A DNA stretch of 41,903 nt. It comes from RGIG9115 sp045648165. GTDB taxonomy: Bacteria; Bacillota; Clostridia; UBA1381. The stretch is taken from the NCBI GenBank assembly GCA_045648165.1, contig JAZRNL010000009.1:1-41903 (forward strand). The letters run 5' to 3'. A model generated the notes under the pieces. It was not told where the DNA came from. It saw only the letters and a list, made by a program, of their open reading frames with translations, and searched no databases. The position numbers and the translations under genes were made by a program. Positions 24,173 to 33,118 of this stretch are shown in pieces (the stretch's first letter is position 1; every line of letters starts with the position of its first letter).

Positions 24173-24559
24173 ATGGAAAAAAATAAATTATCAGTAACAA
24201 TTAATGGAAGAATGTATACGCTTGTTTCTGAGGAGTCAAGAGAATATATGCAGGAGTTATCAGATTATGTGAATTCTTCTGTTACGAAGGTTATAAATAA
24301 TAATCCTGCTCTTATGGGAGAAAGACCTATTGTGCTTGCTGCTCTTAATATTTGCGATGAGCTTTTCAAAGCAGAGCTTGGAGGCAAAATAATGAGGGAA
24401 AAGGCGCAGAGAAATTTTGATGAAATAGTTGCAGAGAATAAGCGTCTAAGAGAAATTCTAAACAATTCCGAATACGAAATTGATATCGCAACTCTGCAGA
24501 GTCAGCTTGAAGAAGCAAAACGAGAAATATCAATGCTAAAAATGCAGCTTGAAAACTAA
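24173..24559 (+). CDS. zapA: Cell division protein ZapA
   Basis: 128 residues. The N-terminal globular part (LSVTINGRMYTLVSEESREYMQEL) matches ZapA, and the C-terminal half from about 80 is a coiled coil (EEAKREISMLKMQLEN). ZapA binds FtsZ and bundles its filaments at the division site. It lies immediately upstream of the U32 gene; zapA followed by U32 is a recurrent order in Clostridia. GGAGAA precedes ATG 24173. Confidence 0.9.
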   Translation: MEKNKLSVTINGRMYTLVSEESREYMQELSDYVNSSVTKVINNNPALMGERPIVLAALNICDELFKAELGGKIMREKAQRNFDEIVAENKRLREILNNSEYEIDIATLQSQLEEAKREISMLKMQLEN

Positions 24560-24572
24560 GGAGGTGTCGGCT

Positions 24573-26594
24573 TTGGAACTACTGTCGCCTGCTGGTTCAT
24601 ATGAGTCGTTGATTGCGGCAGTTCAGAGCGGAGCTGACGCCGTATATCTTGGCGGTACAAAATTCGGAGCACGTCAGAGTGCGGCGAATTTTGATATACC
24701 AGAAATGAAAAAGTGGATTGACTATTGCCATCTTTATGGAGTGAAGGTGTATGTAACGGTTAACACACTTATTAAAAACTCCGAAATTTCTGAGCTTGAA
24801 GCATATATAAAAGACCTGAACAATATACACGCCGACGGGGTAATTGTTCAGGATTTTGGTGCTCTTACTATTATCAGGAGTGTAGCTCCCGGTCTTCAAG
24901 TGCATGGGAGTACGCAGATGACCGCAACTTCACTTGAAGATGTCAAATTTCTTGAAAATCTTGGGTTTACAAGGGTTGTGCTCGCGCGTGAATTATCTGC
25001 AGAACAAATACGTTATATAGCATCAAATACTGACTGCGAAATAGAGGTTTTTGTTCACGGAGCTCTTTGTATGTCTTATTCCGGGCAATGTCTTATGAGC
25101 AGTATACTTGGCGGAAGGAGCGGAAATCGCGGCAGATGTGCTCAGCCTTGCAGATTGCCATATACTTTGGTAGGCAGTGAAAAGACAGTAAATGGATTTT
25201 TATTAAGCCCCCGTGATTTATGCCTTGTAAATAAATTAAAGGTACTTAAAAATGCAGGTGTCACCTCTCTTAAAATAGAAGGCAGGCTCAAAAGAGCAGG
25301 TTATGTATCAACCGTTGTGGGTATATATAGAAAATGTATTGACGCAGATATAAAATCAGACGATGACGATATGAAAGCTCTCTCAAACGCCTTTGGCCGT
25401 GGGTTTACAACCGGTTTTTTTGGCGGTGATGAGGGAAAGACAATGATGAATTTGGAAAATTCATCAAATACTGCAGAAAATATATTTACAGGCGAAGCCA
25501 TTGACCGCTGTCGTGAGGATGCTAATTTCAGAAAAATTGATGTTACCGTAGAGGCGGAGGCTCGTGTTGGGAAGCCCCTTATTGCTACTATGACAGACAA
25601 AGACGGAAATTCTGTGATTTGCAAAAGTGAGGCTTTGTGCGAAATTGCGGAGAAAACACCAACATCACCTGAGAGAATACGTGAATGTTTGCTTAAGTTC
25701 GGAGGAAGTCCTTATAACTGCAAATCCATAGAAGTCGTGTCAGATGAAGGTATAATACTTCCGATTTCTGCCATTAATGCAACAAGGAGAGCATTGGTTG
25801 AGGAAATGAATGAAAAACGGATTTTCAGAGAAACGTCTGAAACCTATTCATTTACTGAAAATGAAATTGAAAGAAAAATTAAAAAAACTGAAATATATTG
25901 TGAAGTTACAACACCTGAACAGTATCGTGCAGCTAAGCGGGCAGGCATAAAGAACATTATTGCACCTCCGGGAATAGGTTCTCCCATAACCAAATCACCG
26001 CTTGTGTCGTCTGCAGGTATAGCGAAAGGTGACAGAGTTTATGCATCTACTTTGGGTGCAATTGATAATTCGGGTGCTTTTGAGATTATCGGCGGACACA
26101 GGCTTAACATAACAAATTCATATAGTGCTGACTTTTACAGCGGATATATGAGCGAAGCTGTTCTTTCTCCTGAATTATCACTGAAAGAGGTCATTTCCGT
26201 CACTTCAGCAACCAACCTCAATTGCGGTGTGATTGCCTATGGCAGGCTTGACCTTATGCTTTGCGGAAACTGCCCCGTAAAGGCGGCGGGAGTGTGCCGC
26301 AGGGGAAAGACAACATATTTTCTGAAAGACAGAAAAGGCGAAAAGTTTCCTATTTTGTGTTCTGATAACTGCACTGCTCGTATACTTAATTCCAAGCCTT
26401 TGTATATGGCAGATAAATGGCAGGATATTGAAAATTCCGGTGTAGGATTTGCACTGCTTGTATTTACTACCGAAACAGAAAATGAAACTGAAGAAATAAT
26501 AAATAAATATATTCGTGCTTCACAAGGTTTTTCTGCCCGCAGTATGCCAGAAAATACCTTTACACGGGGCCATTTTTACCGTGGCATAATGTAA
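24573..26594 (+). CDS. U32 family protein (RlhA-like, with DUF3656-type C-terminal part)
   Basis: 673 residues. The N-terminal TIM-barrel starts with ELLSPAGSYESLIAAVQSGADAVYLGG. The U32 signature EVFVHGALCMSYSGQCLMS is complete, followed by GNRGRCAQPCRLPY; the clustered Cys are those that hold an iron-sulfur cluster in this family. A long C-terminal extension contains more Cys (LCGNCPVKAAGVCRRG). Though named peptidases, characterised relatives such as RlhA and TrhP hydroxylate rRNA or tRNA, so an RNA-hydroxylation role is more likely than proteolysis. I chose TTG 24573 because AAGGAGG overlaps the zapA stop at the right distance; an earlier TTG at 24549 is inside zapA. Confidence 0.88.
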   Translation: MELLSPAGSYESLIAAVQSGADAVYLGGTKFGARQSAANFDIPEMKKWIDYCHLYGVKVYVTVNTLIKNSEISELEAYIKDLNNIHADGVIVQDFGALTIIRSVAPGLQVHGSTQMTATSLEDVKFLENLGFTRVVLARELSAEQIRYIASNTDCEIEVFVHGALCMSYSGQCLMSSILGGRSGNRGRCAQPCRLPYTLVGSEKTVNGFLLSPRDLCLVNKLKVLKNAGVTSLKIEGRLKRAGYVSTVVGIYRKCIDADIKSDDDDMKALSNAFGRGFTTGFFGGDEGKTMMNLENSSNTAENIFTGEAIDRCREDANFRKIDVTVEAEARVGKPLIATMTDKDGNSVICKSEALCEIAEKTPTSPERIRECLLKFGGSPYNCKSIEVVSDEGIILPISAINATRRALVEEMNEKRIFRETSETYSFTENEIERKIKKTEIYCEVTTPEQYRAAKRAGIKNIIAPPGIGSPITKSPLVSSAGIAKGDRVYASTLGAIDNSGAFEIIGGHRLNITNSYSADFYSGYMSEAVLSPELSLKEVISVTSATNLNCGVIAYGRLDLMLCGNCPVKAAGVCRRGKTTYFLKDRKGEKFPILCSDNCTARILNSKPLYMADKWQDIENSGVGFALLVFTTETENETEEIINKYIRASQGFSARSMPENTFTRGHFYRGIM

Positions 26595-26613
26595 AAAAAT
26601 ACGGAGGTTCATA

Positions 26614-27195
26614 ATGAAAAAAATAATTCTCGCTTCAGGCTCTCCAAGGCGTTCTGAGATGCTTCGTAACATTGATATAGATTTTACTGTTATAAAGTCC
26701 GATGCAGATGAAAGTGATGTAAATCCTGATGGAATACCTGTTAGTATGTATGTCCAGGAATTAGCACTTTTAAAAGCTACTGAGGTTTATGGCAGAGTTG
26801 CGGCAGAAAATGCGCTAATAATCGGTGCCGATACAGTGGTTTCCATAGATGGAGAAATCCTTGGAAAACCGGCTGATGAAGCTGATGCGTTCAGAATGCT
26901 TAAATCATTATCCGGAAGAACACATCAGGTTTATACAGGTATTTGTGTTATTCGCTCTGATGATGGCTATTCTGTATGCGAAAGTGAATGCACAGATGTA
27001 ACCTTTGGCGAATTGTCAGATGATGAAATTTATGAGTATATACATACGAATGAACCATTTGACAAAGCAGGTGGGTACGGAATTCAAGGTAAGGGCTCAC
27101 TCTTGATCAGGAAAATTTCCGGAGATTATTTTAATGTTGTTGGATTACCGGTGCGAAAATTGGTTAAACTAATGAAAGAAGAATTCAATTTTTAA
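26614..27195 (+). CDS. maf: Maf-type nucleotide pyrophosphatase (dTTP/UTP)
   Basis: 193 residues, standard length. Maf hydrolyses dTTP, UTP and modified pyrimidine triphosphates, a housecleaning and septation-linked role. Motifs are ILASGSPRRSEML (S/P-R-R), the catalytic GADTVVSIDGEILGKP and SGRTHQVYTG. The C-terminal YGIQGKGSLLI matches the YagE-like end of the family. ACGGAGG precedes ATG 26614. It stands directly before mreBCD, the same order as in B. subtilis. Confidence 0.95.
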   Translation: MKKIILASGSPRRSEMLRNIDIDFTVIKSDADESDVNPDGIPVSMYVQELALLKATEVYGRVAAENALIIGADTVVSIDGEILGKPADEADAFRMLKSLSGRTHQVYTGICVIRSDDGYSVCESECTDVTFGELSDDEIYEYIHTNEPFDKAGGYGIQGKGSLLIRKISGDYFNVVGLPVRKLVKLMKEEFNF

Positions 27196-27213
27196 ATCGG
27201 AAAGGGAAATAAT

Positions 27214-28191
27214 ATGGGAATTTTCACAAGGAGTCTTGGAGTTGATCCCGGCAGTGCTTTTATTCGTGTTTGCAGAAACGGTGAAAAAGATGTTTTTTCT
27301 GAGCCGTCATTGGCGGCGGTTGATTTTGAAACAGGAAAAGTTGTAGCACTCGGAAAAGAAGCTGAAAAGATGCTTTCGGATACTCCGGAAGGGATTGCTC
27401 CGGTACGTCCTGTGAGGGGCGGAGCTTTGGCGGAGTATGGTGTAGCTTGTGAAATTCTAAAAAAATGTATTTCCTGTGCTTCTTGTAAAGCAAAGATAAA
27501 ATATGCAATTACCGTTCCGGTTTCAGGTGATGCCACTGATGTGGAAATACGGGCATTGAGGTCTGCTTTATCGGTATCCGGTGCTAAAAGTGTACATTTA
27601 ATTGAAACTCCCATAGCAGCGGCTCTCGGTGCCGGGATTGATGTGAACTCAACTGATGGAAGAATGATTATAGACGTCGGAGCTGGAAGAGTAGAGATAG
27701 CAGTTGTTTGTATGGGTGAGATTGTTTGCGGAAAAACTTTACGGATTGCCGGGAATGATTTTGACAACGATATTAAAATTTTTGTAAAAAAACATTACGG
27801 TATTAATATTGGAGAAAAAACAGCAGAAGATGTTAAAATCAGCATCGGTAGTGTTTGTGAAGAAAAAGATATTGAAAAATATACTGTAAGCGGCAGAGAA
27901 TCAGGCACAGGGCTTCCGGGGTGTGCAGAGATTAATTCTGCAGAGGTGGGGGGTGCCTTATGCAGAAATGTAAAAAATATAATCGAAGCAATTCGGTTTG
28001 TTTTAGAAAAAACTCCATTGGAGCTTGTTACAGACATATCGCGAAACGGAATTGTTCTCACGGGCGGTGGAGCTAAACTGAGAGGGTTGTGTGAACTTAT
28101 AAGCTGTGAAACCGGCATTATGGCAACACTGGCAGAAAATAGTGAAACGGCGGTTGTTAGGGGTTGTGCAATTGCATTTTCAGAAAAATAA
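27214..28191 (+). CDS. mreB: MreB-like rod-shape protein with altered nucleotide loops
   Basis: 325 residues, an actin-fold MreB. MreB polymers guide lateral wall synthesis on the inner membrane face. Context (maf, mreC, mreD, PBP2) leaves little doubt about orthology. The C-terminal adenosine motif GIVLTGGGAKLRG is intact. The two phosphate loops are unusual: D11-P-G-S (usually D-L-G-T) and D154-V-G-A-G-R-V-E161 (usually DIGGGTTE). The stretch LIETPIAAALGAG has Thr132 where LIEEPMAAAIGAG is common. ATP binding or turnover may differ from typical MreB. GGAAAGGGAAAT precedes ATG 27214. Confidence 0.9.
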   Translation: MGIFTRSLGVDPGSAFIRVCRNGEKDVFSEPSLAAVDFETGKVVALGKEAEKMLSDTPEGIAPVRPVRGGALAEYGVACEILKKCISCASCKAKIKYAITVPVSGDATDVEIRALRSALSVSGAKSVHLIETPIAAALGAGIDVNSTDGRMIIDVGAGRVEIAVVCMGEIVCGKTLRIAGNDFDNDIKIFVKKHYGINIGEKTAEDVKISIGSVCEEKDIEKYTVSGRESGTGLPGCAEINSAEVGGALCRNVKNIIEAIRFVLEKTPLELVTDISRNGIVLTGGGAKLRGLCELISCETGIMATLAENSETAVVRGCAIAFSEK

Positions 28192-28966
28192 CCGAAAGTT
28201 ATTTCACAGAAATAAATTTTTTTTAATAATCTCGGCAATATCGGTAATATTTTTGACCTTACATTTATTTTCCGGTTTTATCATTTCGCACACGCGAAAT
28301 GTGTTTACTCCTGTATTTTCCAGAAGTGCAGTGATTTTAAATAATCTTGCTGATTTAAAAGACTATTTTAAAACAATAGATTATTATAAAAATGAGAAAT
28401 CTCGTTTGGAAACCAGGATTTTTCACCTTGAAAGTTCCGTGATAGAGGCTTCAGGATATGAAGATAAGATATCCCGTCTTGAGGCCCTTCTTGAACTTAA
28501 AACGGAAATTCAGAACATGGGTAAGCCTTCTGTATGTTCAAACGTTGTTGGCAGAAGTGGAGCAAACATCATCATAAACAAGGGGTCGGATGCGGGGATT
28601 TCGTTGAACGATGCCGTGGTTTCGCATAAAGGGATTGTAGGGCGAGTGAGTGATGTTTCCTATAATTACAGCGTTATTCAAACCGTGGCAGATGAAAATT
28701 TTACGGTTTTTGCCCGTAATCTCCGAAGTGGCGATCTATGCTCACTTAAGGGAAGCTCTGAAAGATTAATACTTTCTGACGCAGATTTAGTTGTTCGCGA
28801 AGGAGATATTTTCGAAACTTCAGGGGGTTATGACTATTTCCCCGGCGGAGTATCAATAGGGAAATTAACCGGAGTTTTTGAAAAAAACGGAGTATTATTT
28901 TCCGAAGTTATTCCTTTTGTGAATATATCTGAACTAAAAGAGGTTCTTGTGATTTTTAATGAATAG
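28172..28966 (+). CDS. mreC: Rod shape-determining protein MreC
   Basis: 264 residues from TTG 28172. A short basic N terminus, one membrane segment (about 14-34), a coiled coil (about 60-100, YKNEKSRLETRIFHLESSVIE) and the paired beta-barrel region, recognised by VVGRSGANIIINKGSDAGI and AVVSHKGIVGRVSDVS. MreC links cytosolic MreB to PBP2 outside the membrane. I chose the TTG because AGGGG lies 8 nt upstream and it overlaps mreB by only 20 bases; the frame runs open to 28106, deep inside mreB. The gene overlaps mreD by 8 bases. Confidence 0.9.
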   Translation: MHFQKNNRKLFHRNKFFLIISAISVIFLTLHLFSGFIISHTRNVFTPVFSRSAVILNNLADLKDYFKTIDYYKNEKSRLETRIFHLESSVIEASGYEDKISRLEALLELKTEIQNMGKPSVCSNVVGRSGANIIINKGSDAGISLNDAVVSHKGIVGRVSDVSYNYSVIQTVADENFTVFARNLRSGDLCSLKGSSERLILSDADLVVREGDIFETSGGYDYFPGGVSIGKLTGVFEKNGVLFSEVIPFVNISELKEVLVIFNE

Positions 28967-29399
28967 GGTTCTGAATTTTATTGGGATTGTTTTATTATTC
29001 TTAGTATCAGCATCAGTTTTCGTAAATATAAATCCATCGGTTTTCGGTTGTCCGATTGAGGTTTTAATAATTCTTTCCGGGACTTGTGGATTACTTGTAA
29101 ATTCATTTTCCGGTTTAATTGTATTACCTGCTTTTTCCAGTATAATAATGACTGCATTTGGTGAAGGGGTACTTATATATAACTTGGCACTTTGTGTTTC
29201 CTTTGCTTTGCTGATTTATTATTTTAAAAACAGGAAAAGTTTTTACACATTTATTTCTGCGATGCTCATTTTTGTACTGAGGCAGGCGAATAAGGGAGGG
29301 TTTGGGGTTTTATTCACAGTGATTAATACTATGATTTTTTGCATTATATATTCTTTTTTTGCTTTTGTTGCCAAAAGAAGAGTTAAAGATATTTTCTGA
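28959..29399 (+). CDS. mreD: Rod shape-determining protein MreD
   Basis: 146 residues, very hydrophobic, with about five membrane segments. Sequence conservation in MreD is low, so the call rests on size, topology and position between mreC and the class B PBP. MreD is part of the elongasome and modulates MreC-PBP2. Its ATG lies 8 bases before the end of mreC, implying coupled translation. Confidence 0.85.
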   Translation: MNRVLNFIGIVLLFLVSASVFVNINPSVFGCPIEVLIILSGTCGLLVNSFSGLIVLPAFSSIIMTAFGEGVLIYNLALCVSFALLIYYFKNRKSFYTFISAMLIFVLRQANKGGFGVLFTVINTMIFCIIYSFFAFVAKRRVKDIF

Positions 29400-29417
29400 A
29401 AAGAGGTTCAGCTTGTA

Positions 29418-31007
29418 TTGATTAATAAAAAATCAAGATTTGTTTATGTGGTTTTTATATATGGTCTTGCGTTTTTATGTCTTATACTAAGATTAGCGTA
29501 TCTTCAATGCCTAACAGGGCAAAACTACAGAAAAAAACTTGAAAACAGAGCGTCACAAGGGGAATTTATAAAGGCACCCAGAGGTAGTATTATTGACCGA
29601 TACGGACGTGTTCTTGTAAAGGATGAACCATGTGAGAACAACTCATTTGAACGAACCTATTATAATGGTTCCGTGGCATCGCACATAATCGGAACCACAG
29701 GAAAAATCAATGAAGCTGAATATGAACAATTGAAATCTGATAATTATCGGATAAATGATACACTTGGAAAGCAGGGAGTTGAACGTCTTGCAGAAAAATA
29801 TTTGCGTGGCACAGATGGAAATTATGAGATGGAGCCTTTGCCAGGTCATAATGTGATACTTACACTTGATATTGAAATGCAGGAAGTTCTTGAAAAATCA
29901 CTGGAAAGAACAATCAAATTTATAAGTAAAAATGGTAGCTTTAAAAACGGAGAAGATGCTGATTCTGGTGCCGCGGTTGTGATTGATGTTCGCTCCGGAG
30001 AAGTGCTGGCATGTGCTTCATATCCTACCTATGATATATCTTCTTTTAATGAAAATTATACAAATCTCATATCTGACAAAGCGCTACCTCTTTGGAATAG
30101 GGCAGTTAGCGGTACCTACACACCAGGCTCTACTTTTAAACCTTTGGTTGCAATTGCGGCATTGGGGGAAGCAAAGATATCTGTTGATGAAACAATTGAA
30201 GATTTGGGGATTTATTCCGAGTATAATGATTATCGTCCCCGTTGCTGGATATGGTCAGAACAAAGAAAAACCCATGGTTGTATTAATGTAACAGAGGCTA
30301 TTGAAAATTCCTGTAATTATTTCTTTTATGAAGCTGGGATAAGAACCGGGATAAATAATATAAGCAGTTATGCTGAGAAATTTGGTTTAGGTAAACTTAC
30401 AGGGACAGGACTTATTGAGGAGACTTGTGGTATAGTGGCAAATCCCGATAATAAAAAGGAAATAATCAGAGAAGCTGACAGTCAAGGGTGGTACAGTGCA
30501 GATACGCTTCAGGCGTCTATCGGGCAATCTGTTAATTCTTTTACTCCTCTTCAACTTGCAAACTATATTGCAACTATCGCAAACGGCGGTACAAGATATA
30601 AGCTTAGTCTTATAAAAAGTATACATTCATCGTTTGATGGAAATACGATTAAAGAGTGCTATCCTGAAATAATGGAGCAAATAGATATTGATGAACTCTC
30701 TCTGAAAGCGGTGTTGCAGGGGATGAAAAATGTTGCGGAGGAAGGTTCTGCAAAGGGGATATTTTCAGGTTATCCCATTGCTATTGGAGGAAAAACGGGG
30801 ACGGCGCAGGTGGGTTCTAAGGTTTCAAATAATGCGCTTTTTACTGCGTTTGCTCCTTTTGATGAGCCCGAGATTGCAGTTTGTGTCGTGATTGAACACG
30901 GTGTAAGAGGCGTTAATGCTGCATATGTGGCAAAGGATTTGTTTGATTATTATTTTGGTTTTGACGATGAAGCGGTATCCGCTTTTAAGGTTAATGCAGA
31001 CTTTTGA
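29418..31007 (+). CDS. mrdA: Penicillin-binding protein 2 (class B transpeptidase)
   Basis: 529 residues. It cross-links peptidoglycan during elongation, anchored by an N-terminal membrane helix (about 8-28). A pedestal domain begins with APRGSIIDRYGRVL. The transpeptidase has all three motifs: S238-T-F-K241 with the acylated serine, S298-C-N300 and K459-T-G461. It is shorter than many PBP2 proteins, mainly through a reduced pedestal. Its place right after mreBCD argues for the elongation PBP2 rather than the septal PBP3/FtsI. The start is TTG 29418 with AAGAGG upstream. Confidence 0.9.
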   Translation: MINKKSRFVYVVFIYGLAFLCLILRLAYLQCLTGQNYRKKLENRASQGEFIKAPRGSIIDRYGRVLVKDEPCENNSFERTYYNGSVASHIIGTTGKINEAEYEQLKSDNYRINDTLGKQGVERLAEKYLRGTDGNYEMEPLPGHNVILTLDIEMQEVLEKSLERTIKFISKNGSFKNGEDADSGAAVVIDVRSGEVLACASYPTYDISSFNENYTNLISDKALPLWNRAVSGTYTPGSTFKPLVAIAALGEAKISVDETIEDLGIYSEYNDYRPRCWIWSEQRKTHGCINVTEAIENSCNYFFYEAGIRTGINNISSYAEKFGLGKLTGTGLIEETCGIVANPDNKKEIIREADSQGWYSADTLQASIGQSVNSFTPLQLANYIATIANGGTRYKLSLIKSIHSSFDGNTIKECYPEIMEQIDIDELSLKAVLQGMKNVAEEGSAKGIFSGYPIAIGGKTGTAQVGSKVSNNALFTAFAPFDEPEIAVCVVIEHGVRGVNAAYVAKDLFDYYFGFDDEAVSAFKVNADF

Positions 31008-31027
31008 AAAATAAAGGAGTGGTAAAT

Positions 31028-31747
31028 ATGGCAAATAAAGAATATGTAATCCTCAAAGGCTTTGCCGGTGGGGTTAATATGATATTTGACCCTGACGCCG
31101 ATATAAATGAAATAATCGGTGCAATGCGTGAAAAAATCAAAGGTGCAGGCGGTTTTTTTAAAGGTGAATGTGATATCCGCATAAGCGGACGGAATTTGTC
31201 AAAGTCGGACGAGCTTCGCATAAGCTCGGTTATGAATACTGTTTTCCCCGAGGCAAATATTGTGTTCATACCACCTGAAAATAAACAGGAAAAACCGGAG
31301 CCTGAAATTGTGGCAAAAAATCATACTCATATGGGTGCTTGGTTTATGGAAGAGCTGGAAAAGACGGCAAAGCAGTCAAGAGCTATGCTCAAAGCCGATA
31401 AGCAGGGTATTCTGAAACCCCATAAGATTGATGTGAGACTGTACACTGGGAACATAAATGAGGGTAATGTGCTTAAAACACCCGGTGATTTGCTTGTGGT
31501 AGGTAATGTATCACGGGGCGCTGTTGTTTCTGCAGAGGGCAGTGTATACATAATGGGTAAGCTTTCGGGACGTGCGGAAGCAGGCACCGACGGAGATAGA
31601 GATTGCAGGATATATGCAACTGATTTTGGTCCACAATCTGTTGAGATAGCTCGTGTTAATATGGAATTTGATAAAATTGCACAAGAAAATTTACCCAAAA
31701 TGGCATATTTGATGAATTGTACAGTTATGGTGGAGAAAATTTTGTAA
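31028..31747 (+). CDS. minC: Septum site-determining protein MinC
   Basis: 239 residues. The N-terminal domain (about 1-100) inhibits FtsZ. A linker follows, then the C-terminal beta-helix with GDLLVVGNVSRGAVVSAEG and YIMGKLSGRAEAG, the part that dimerises and binds MinD. ATG 31028 sits behind AAAGGAGTGG; an upstream ATG at 31004 overlaps the PBP gene and has no ribosome binding site. MinC blocks division away from midcell. A separate promoter then precedes minD. Confidence 0.93.
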   Translation: MANKEYVILKGFAGGVNMIFDPDADINEIIGAMREKIKGAGGFFKGECDIRISGRNLSKSDELRISSVMNTVFPEANIVFIPPENKQEKPEPEIVAKNHTHMGAWFMEELEKTAKQSRAMLKADKQGILKPHKIDVRLYTGNINEGNVLKTPGDLLVVGNVSRGAVVSAEGSVYIMGKLSGRAEAGTDGDRDCRIYATDFGPQSVEIARVNMEFDKIAQENLPKMAYLMNCTVMVEKIL

Positions 31748-31753
31748 AAAATA

Positions 31754-31782
31754 TAGACAAATAATATTTTTTATGGTATAAT
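31754..31782 (+). promoter_or_regulatory. Sigma-A promoter of minD
   Basis: TAGACA, 17-nt spacer, consensus TATAAT, 41 nt before the minD ATG. minD could thus be expressed without the mre-minC transcript. Confidence 0.7.
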
Positions 31783-31822
31783 GCTTCAGGTGGAAGAATC
31801 TAAAGAGCATCGGAGGTTAATT

Positions 31823-32596
31823 ATGGGAGAGGTTATTGCAATATCTTCCGGAAAAGGCGGAGTGGGTAAAACTGCACTTGCGGCGGGTCTCGGAGAGGCG
31901 CTTGCCAAAAAAGGCAGCAAAGTTTTGCTTATCGACACGGATTTCGGATTGAGAAATCTCGACCTGGCACTTGGTGTGCAGGATGAGGTTGCATATGATA
32001 TTCTCGACTGCGTTGACGGACGTGTCAGTGCGGAGGATGCAATGATACATATTCCGGGTATAGAAGGTCTTATGTTTCTTCCGGCGTCTCAGAGCAGAGG
32101 CGGAAAGTATATAAATAATGAACGCTTTACAGAGTTTTGCATCGGATTAAAAGAAGATTTTGACTATGTTATTGTTGACTGTCCTGCTGGTCTTGAACTT
32201 AGCGTGCCACTTAGTATATGCGATAGGTCAATTGTGGTTGTTCAGCCGTACATAGCATCAATCAGAGATGCTGACAGATGTGTGGATTTGTTTGAAAAGC
32301 ATAATATAGACGATATAACTCTCGTTGTAAACGGAGTAGACCCTGTTCTTATCAGTAAAGGAATTATGTGGAACCTTGATGATATTGTCGACCTGCTTGG
32401 CATTCCTCTTCTTGGAATAGTACCTTACGATTCGGCATTAATCAGTCAGAGCACTGCCGATAGAAGTACTGTTGCTTTTGCTGCGTTTGAAAATATCGCA
32501 TCACGTATATCAGGTGAGGATGTTCCTATAATAAAGCTTGACAAAAAGAAATCAGGATTTATTTACCGCAAAAAGCGTATTTTAAAAAAATATTAA
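31823..32596 (+). CDS. minD: Septum site-determining ATPase MinD
   Basis: 257 residues, a deviant Walker A ATPase: SSGKGGVGKTALAAGLG at the N terminus, DTDFGLRNLDLALG next, then VIVDCPAGLE. MinD dimerises on ATP, binds the membrane and recruits MinC. The C-terminal end (FIYRKKRILKKY) is basic and could form the membrane-targeting amphipathic helix. ATG 31823 follows CGGAGG; the in-frame ATG at 31781 overlaps the -10 box and is rejected. No minE lies downstream, so the Min system is probably positioned by a DivIVA-type protein encoded elsewhere. Confidence 0.95.
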   Translation: MGEVIAISSGKGGVGKTALAAGLGEALAKKGSKVLLIDTDFGLRNLDLALGVQDEVAYDILDCVDGRVSAEDAMIHIPGIEGLMFLPASQSRGGKYINNERFTEFCIGLKEDFDYVIVDCPAGLELSVPLSICDRSIVVVQPYIASIRDADRCVDLFEKHNIDDITLVVNGVDPVLISKGIMWNLDDIVDLLGIPLLGIVPYDSALISQSTADRSTVAFAAFENIASRISGEDVPIIKLDKKKSGFIYRKKRILKKY

Positions 32597-32616
32597 GTAA
32601 TTGGGGGTTTGTAACT

Positions 32617-33021
32617 GTGAATATTGCATTGATAGCACATGACAAGAAAAAAGAGCTGATGGTTCAGTTTTGTATTGCCTATAAGAGTATCTTGGATAAG
32701 CACGTTTTATTTGCAACAGGGACAACAGGTAAACTGATCAACGAAGGCACCGGACTAAATGTTTACAGGTTTTTGTCAGGTCCTCAAGGCGGCGACCAGC
32801 AAATTGGCGCGCGTATAGCATATAACGAAATAGACCTTGTGCTTTTCTTTCGTGATCCTTTAAGCGGTGAAGGCTATGAGCCTGATGTCTTTTCGCTTCT
32901 CAGACTCTGTGATATGCACAATATTCCTATTGCGACTAATGTTGCAACTGCGGAAGTGCTTATACATGGTCTTGACAGAGGAGACCTTGATTGGAGAGAC
33001 ATTGTTAATCCGAAAAAATAA
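32617..33021 (+). CDS. mgsA: Methylglyoxal synthase
   Basis: 134 residues, normal length. It converts dihydroxyacetone phosphate to methylglyoxal, a bypass that releases phosphate when sugar phosphates build up. Visible motifs are ALIAHDKKKELM, phosphate-binding GTTGKLI and SGPQGGDQQIGARI, and FFRDPLSGEGYEPDV. The start is GTG 32617, 20 nt after minD, with TTGGGGG upstream. Confidence 0.95.
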   Translation: MNIALIAHDKKKELMVQFCIAYKSILDKHVLFATGTTGKLINEGTGLNVYRFLSGPQGGDQQIGARIAYNEIDLVLFFRDPLSGEGYEPDVFSLLRLCDMHNIPIATNVATAEVLIHGLDRGDLDWRDIVNPKK

Positions 33022-33052
33022 AAAATTCAATCAAAACTAAAGGGATGGGTAA

Positions 33053-33077
33053 AAATATGCGATTTTTTTGCATATTT
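33053..33077 (+). other. Hairpin between mgsA and the Mrp gene
   Basis: AAATATGC (33053-33060) pairs with GCATATTT (33070-33077) around GATTTTTTT. A weak A/T-rich stem; a possible terminator for mgsA or a leader structure for the next gene. An ATG at 33068 lies inside it and is not used as a start. Confidence 0.35.
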
Positions 33078-33118
33078 CTACACATTCTCTTTTTGTGCAT
33101 AGAAAGGAAGTATTTAAA

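Noticed and set aside
27192..27767. 191-residue minus-strand frame opposite mreB
   Set aside because: Composition is Ser/Pro-rich shadow sequence, there is no ribosome binding site, and the + strand gene is clear.
31781..31822. Upstream ATG for minD
   Set aside because: It overlaps the TATAAT box of a good promoter, while ATG 31823 has CGGAGG.
33068..33118. Upstream ATG for the Mrp protein
   Set aside because: It lies inside a hairpin without a ribosome binding site; GAAAGGAAG marks ATG 33119.
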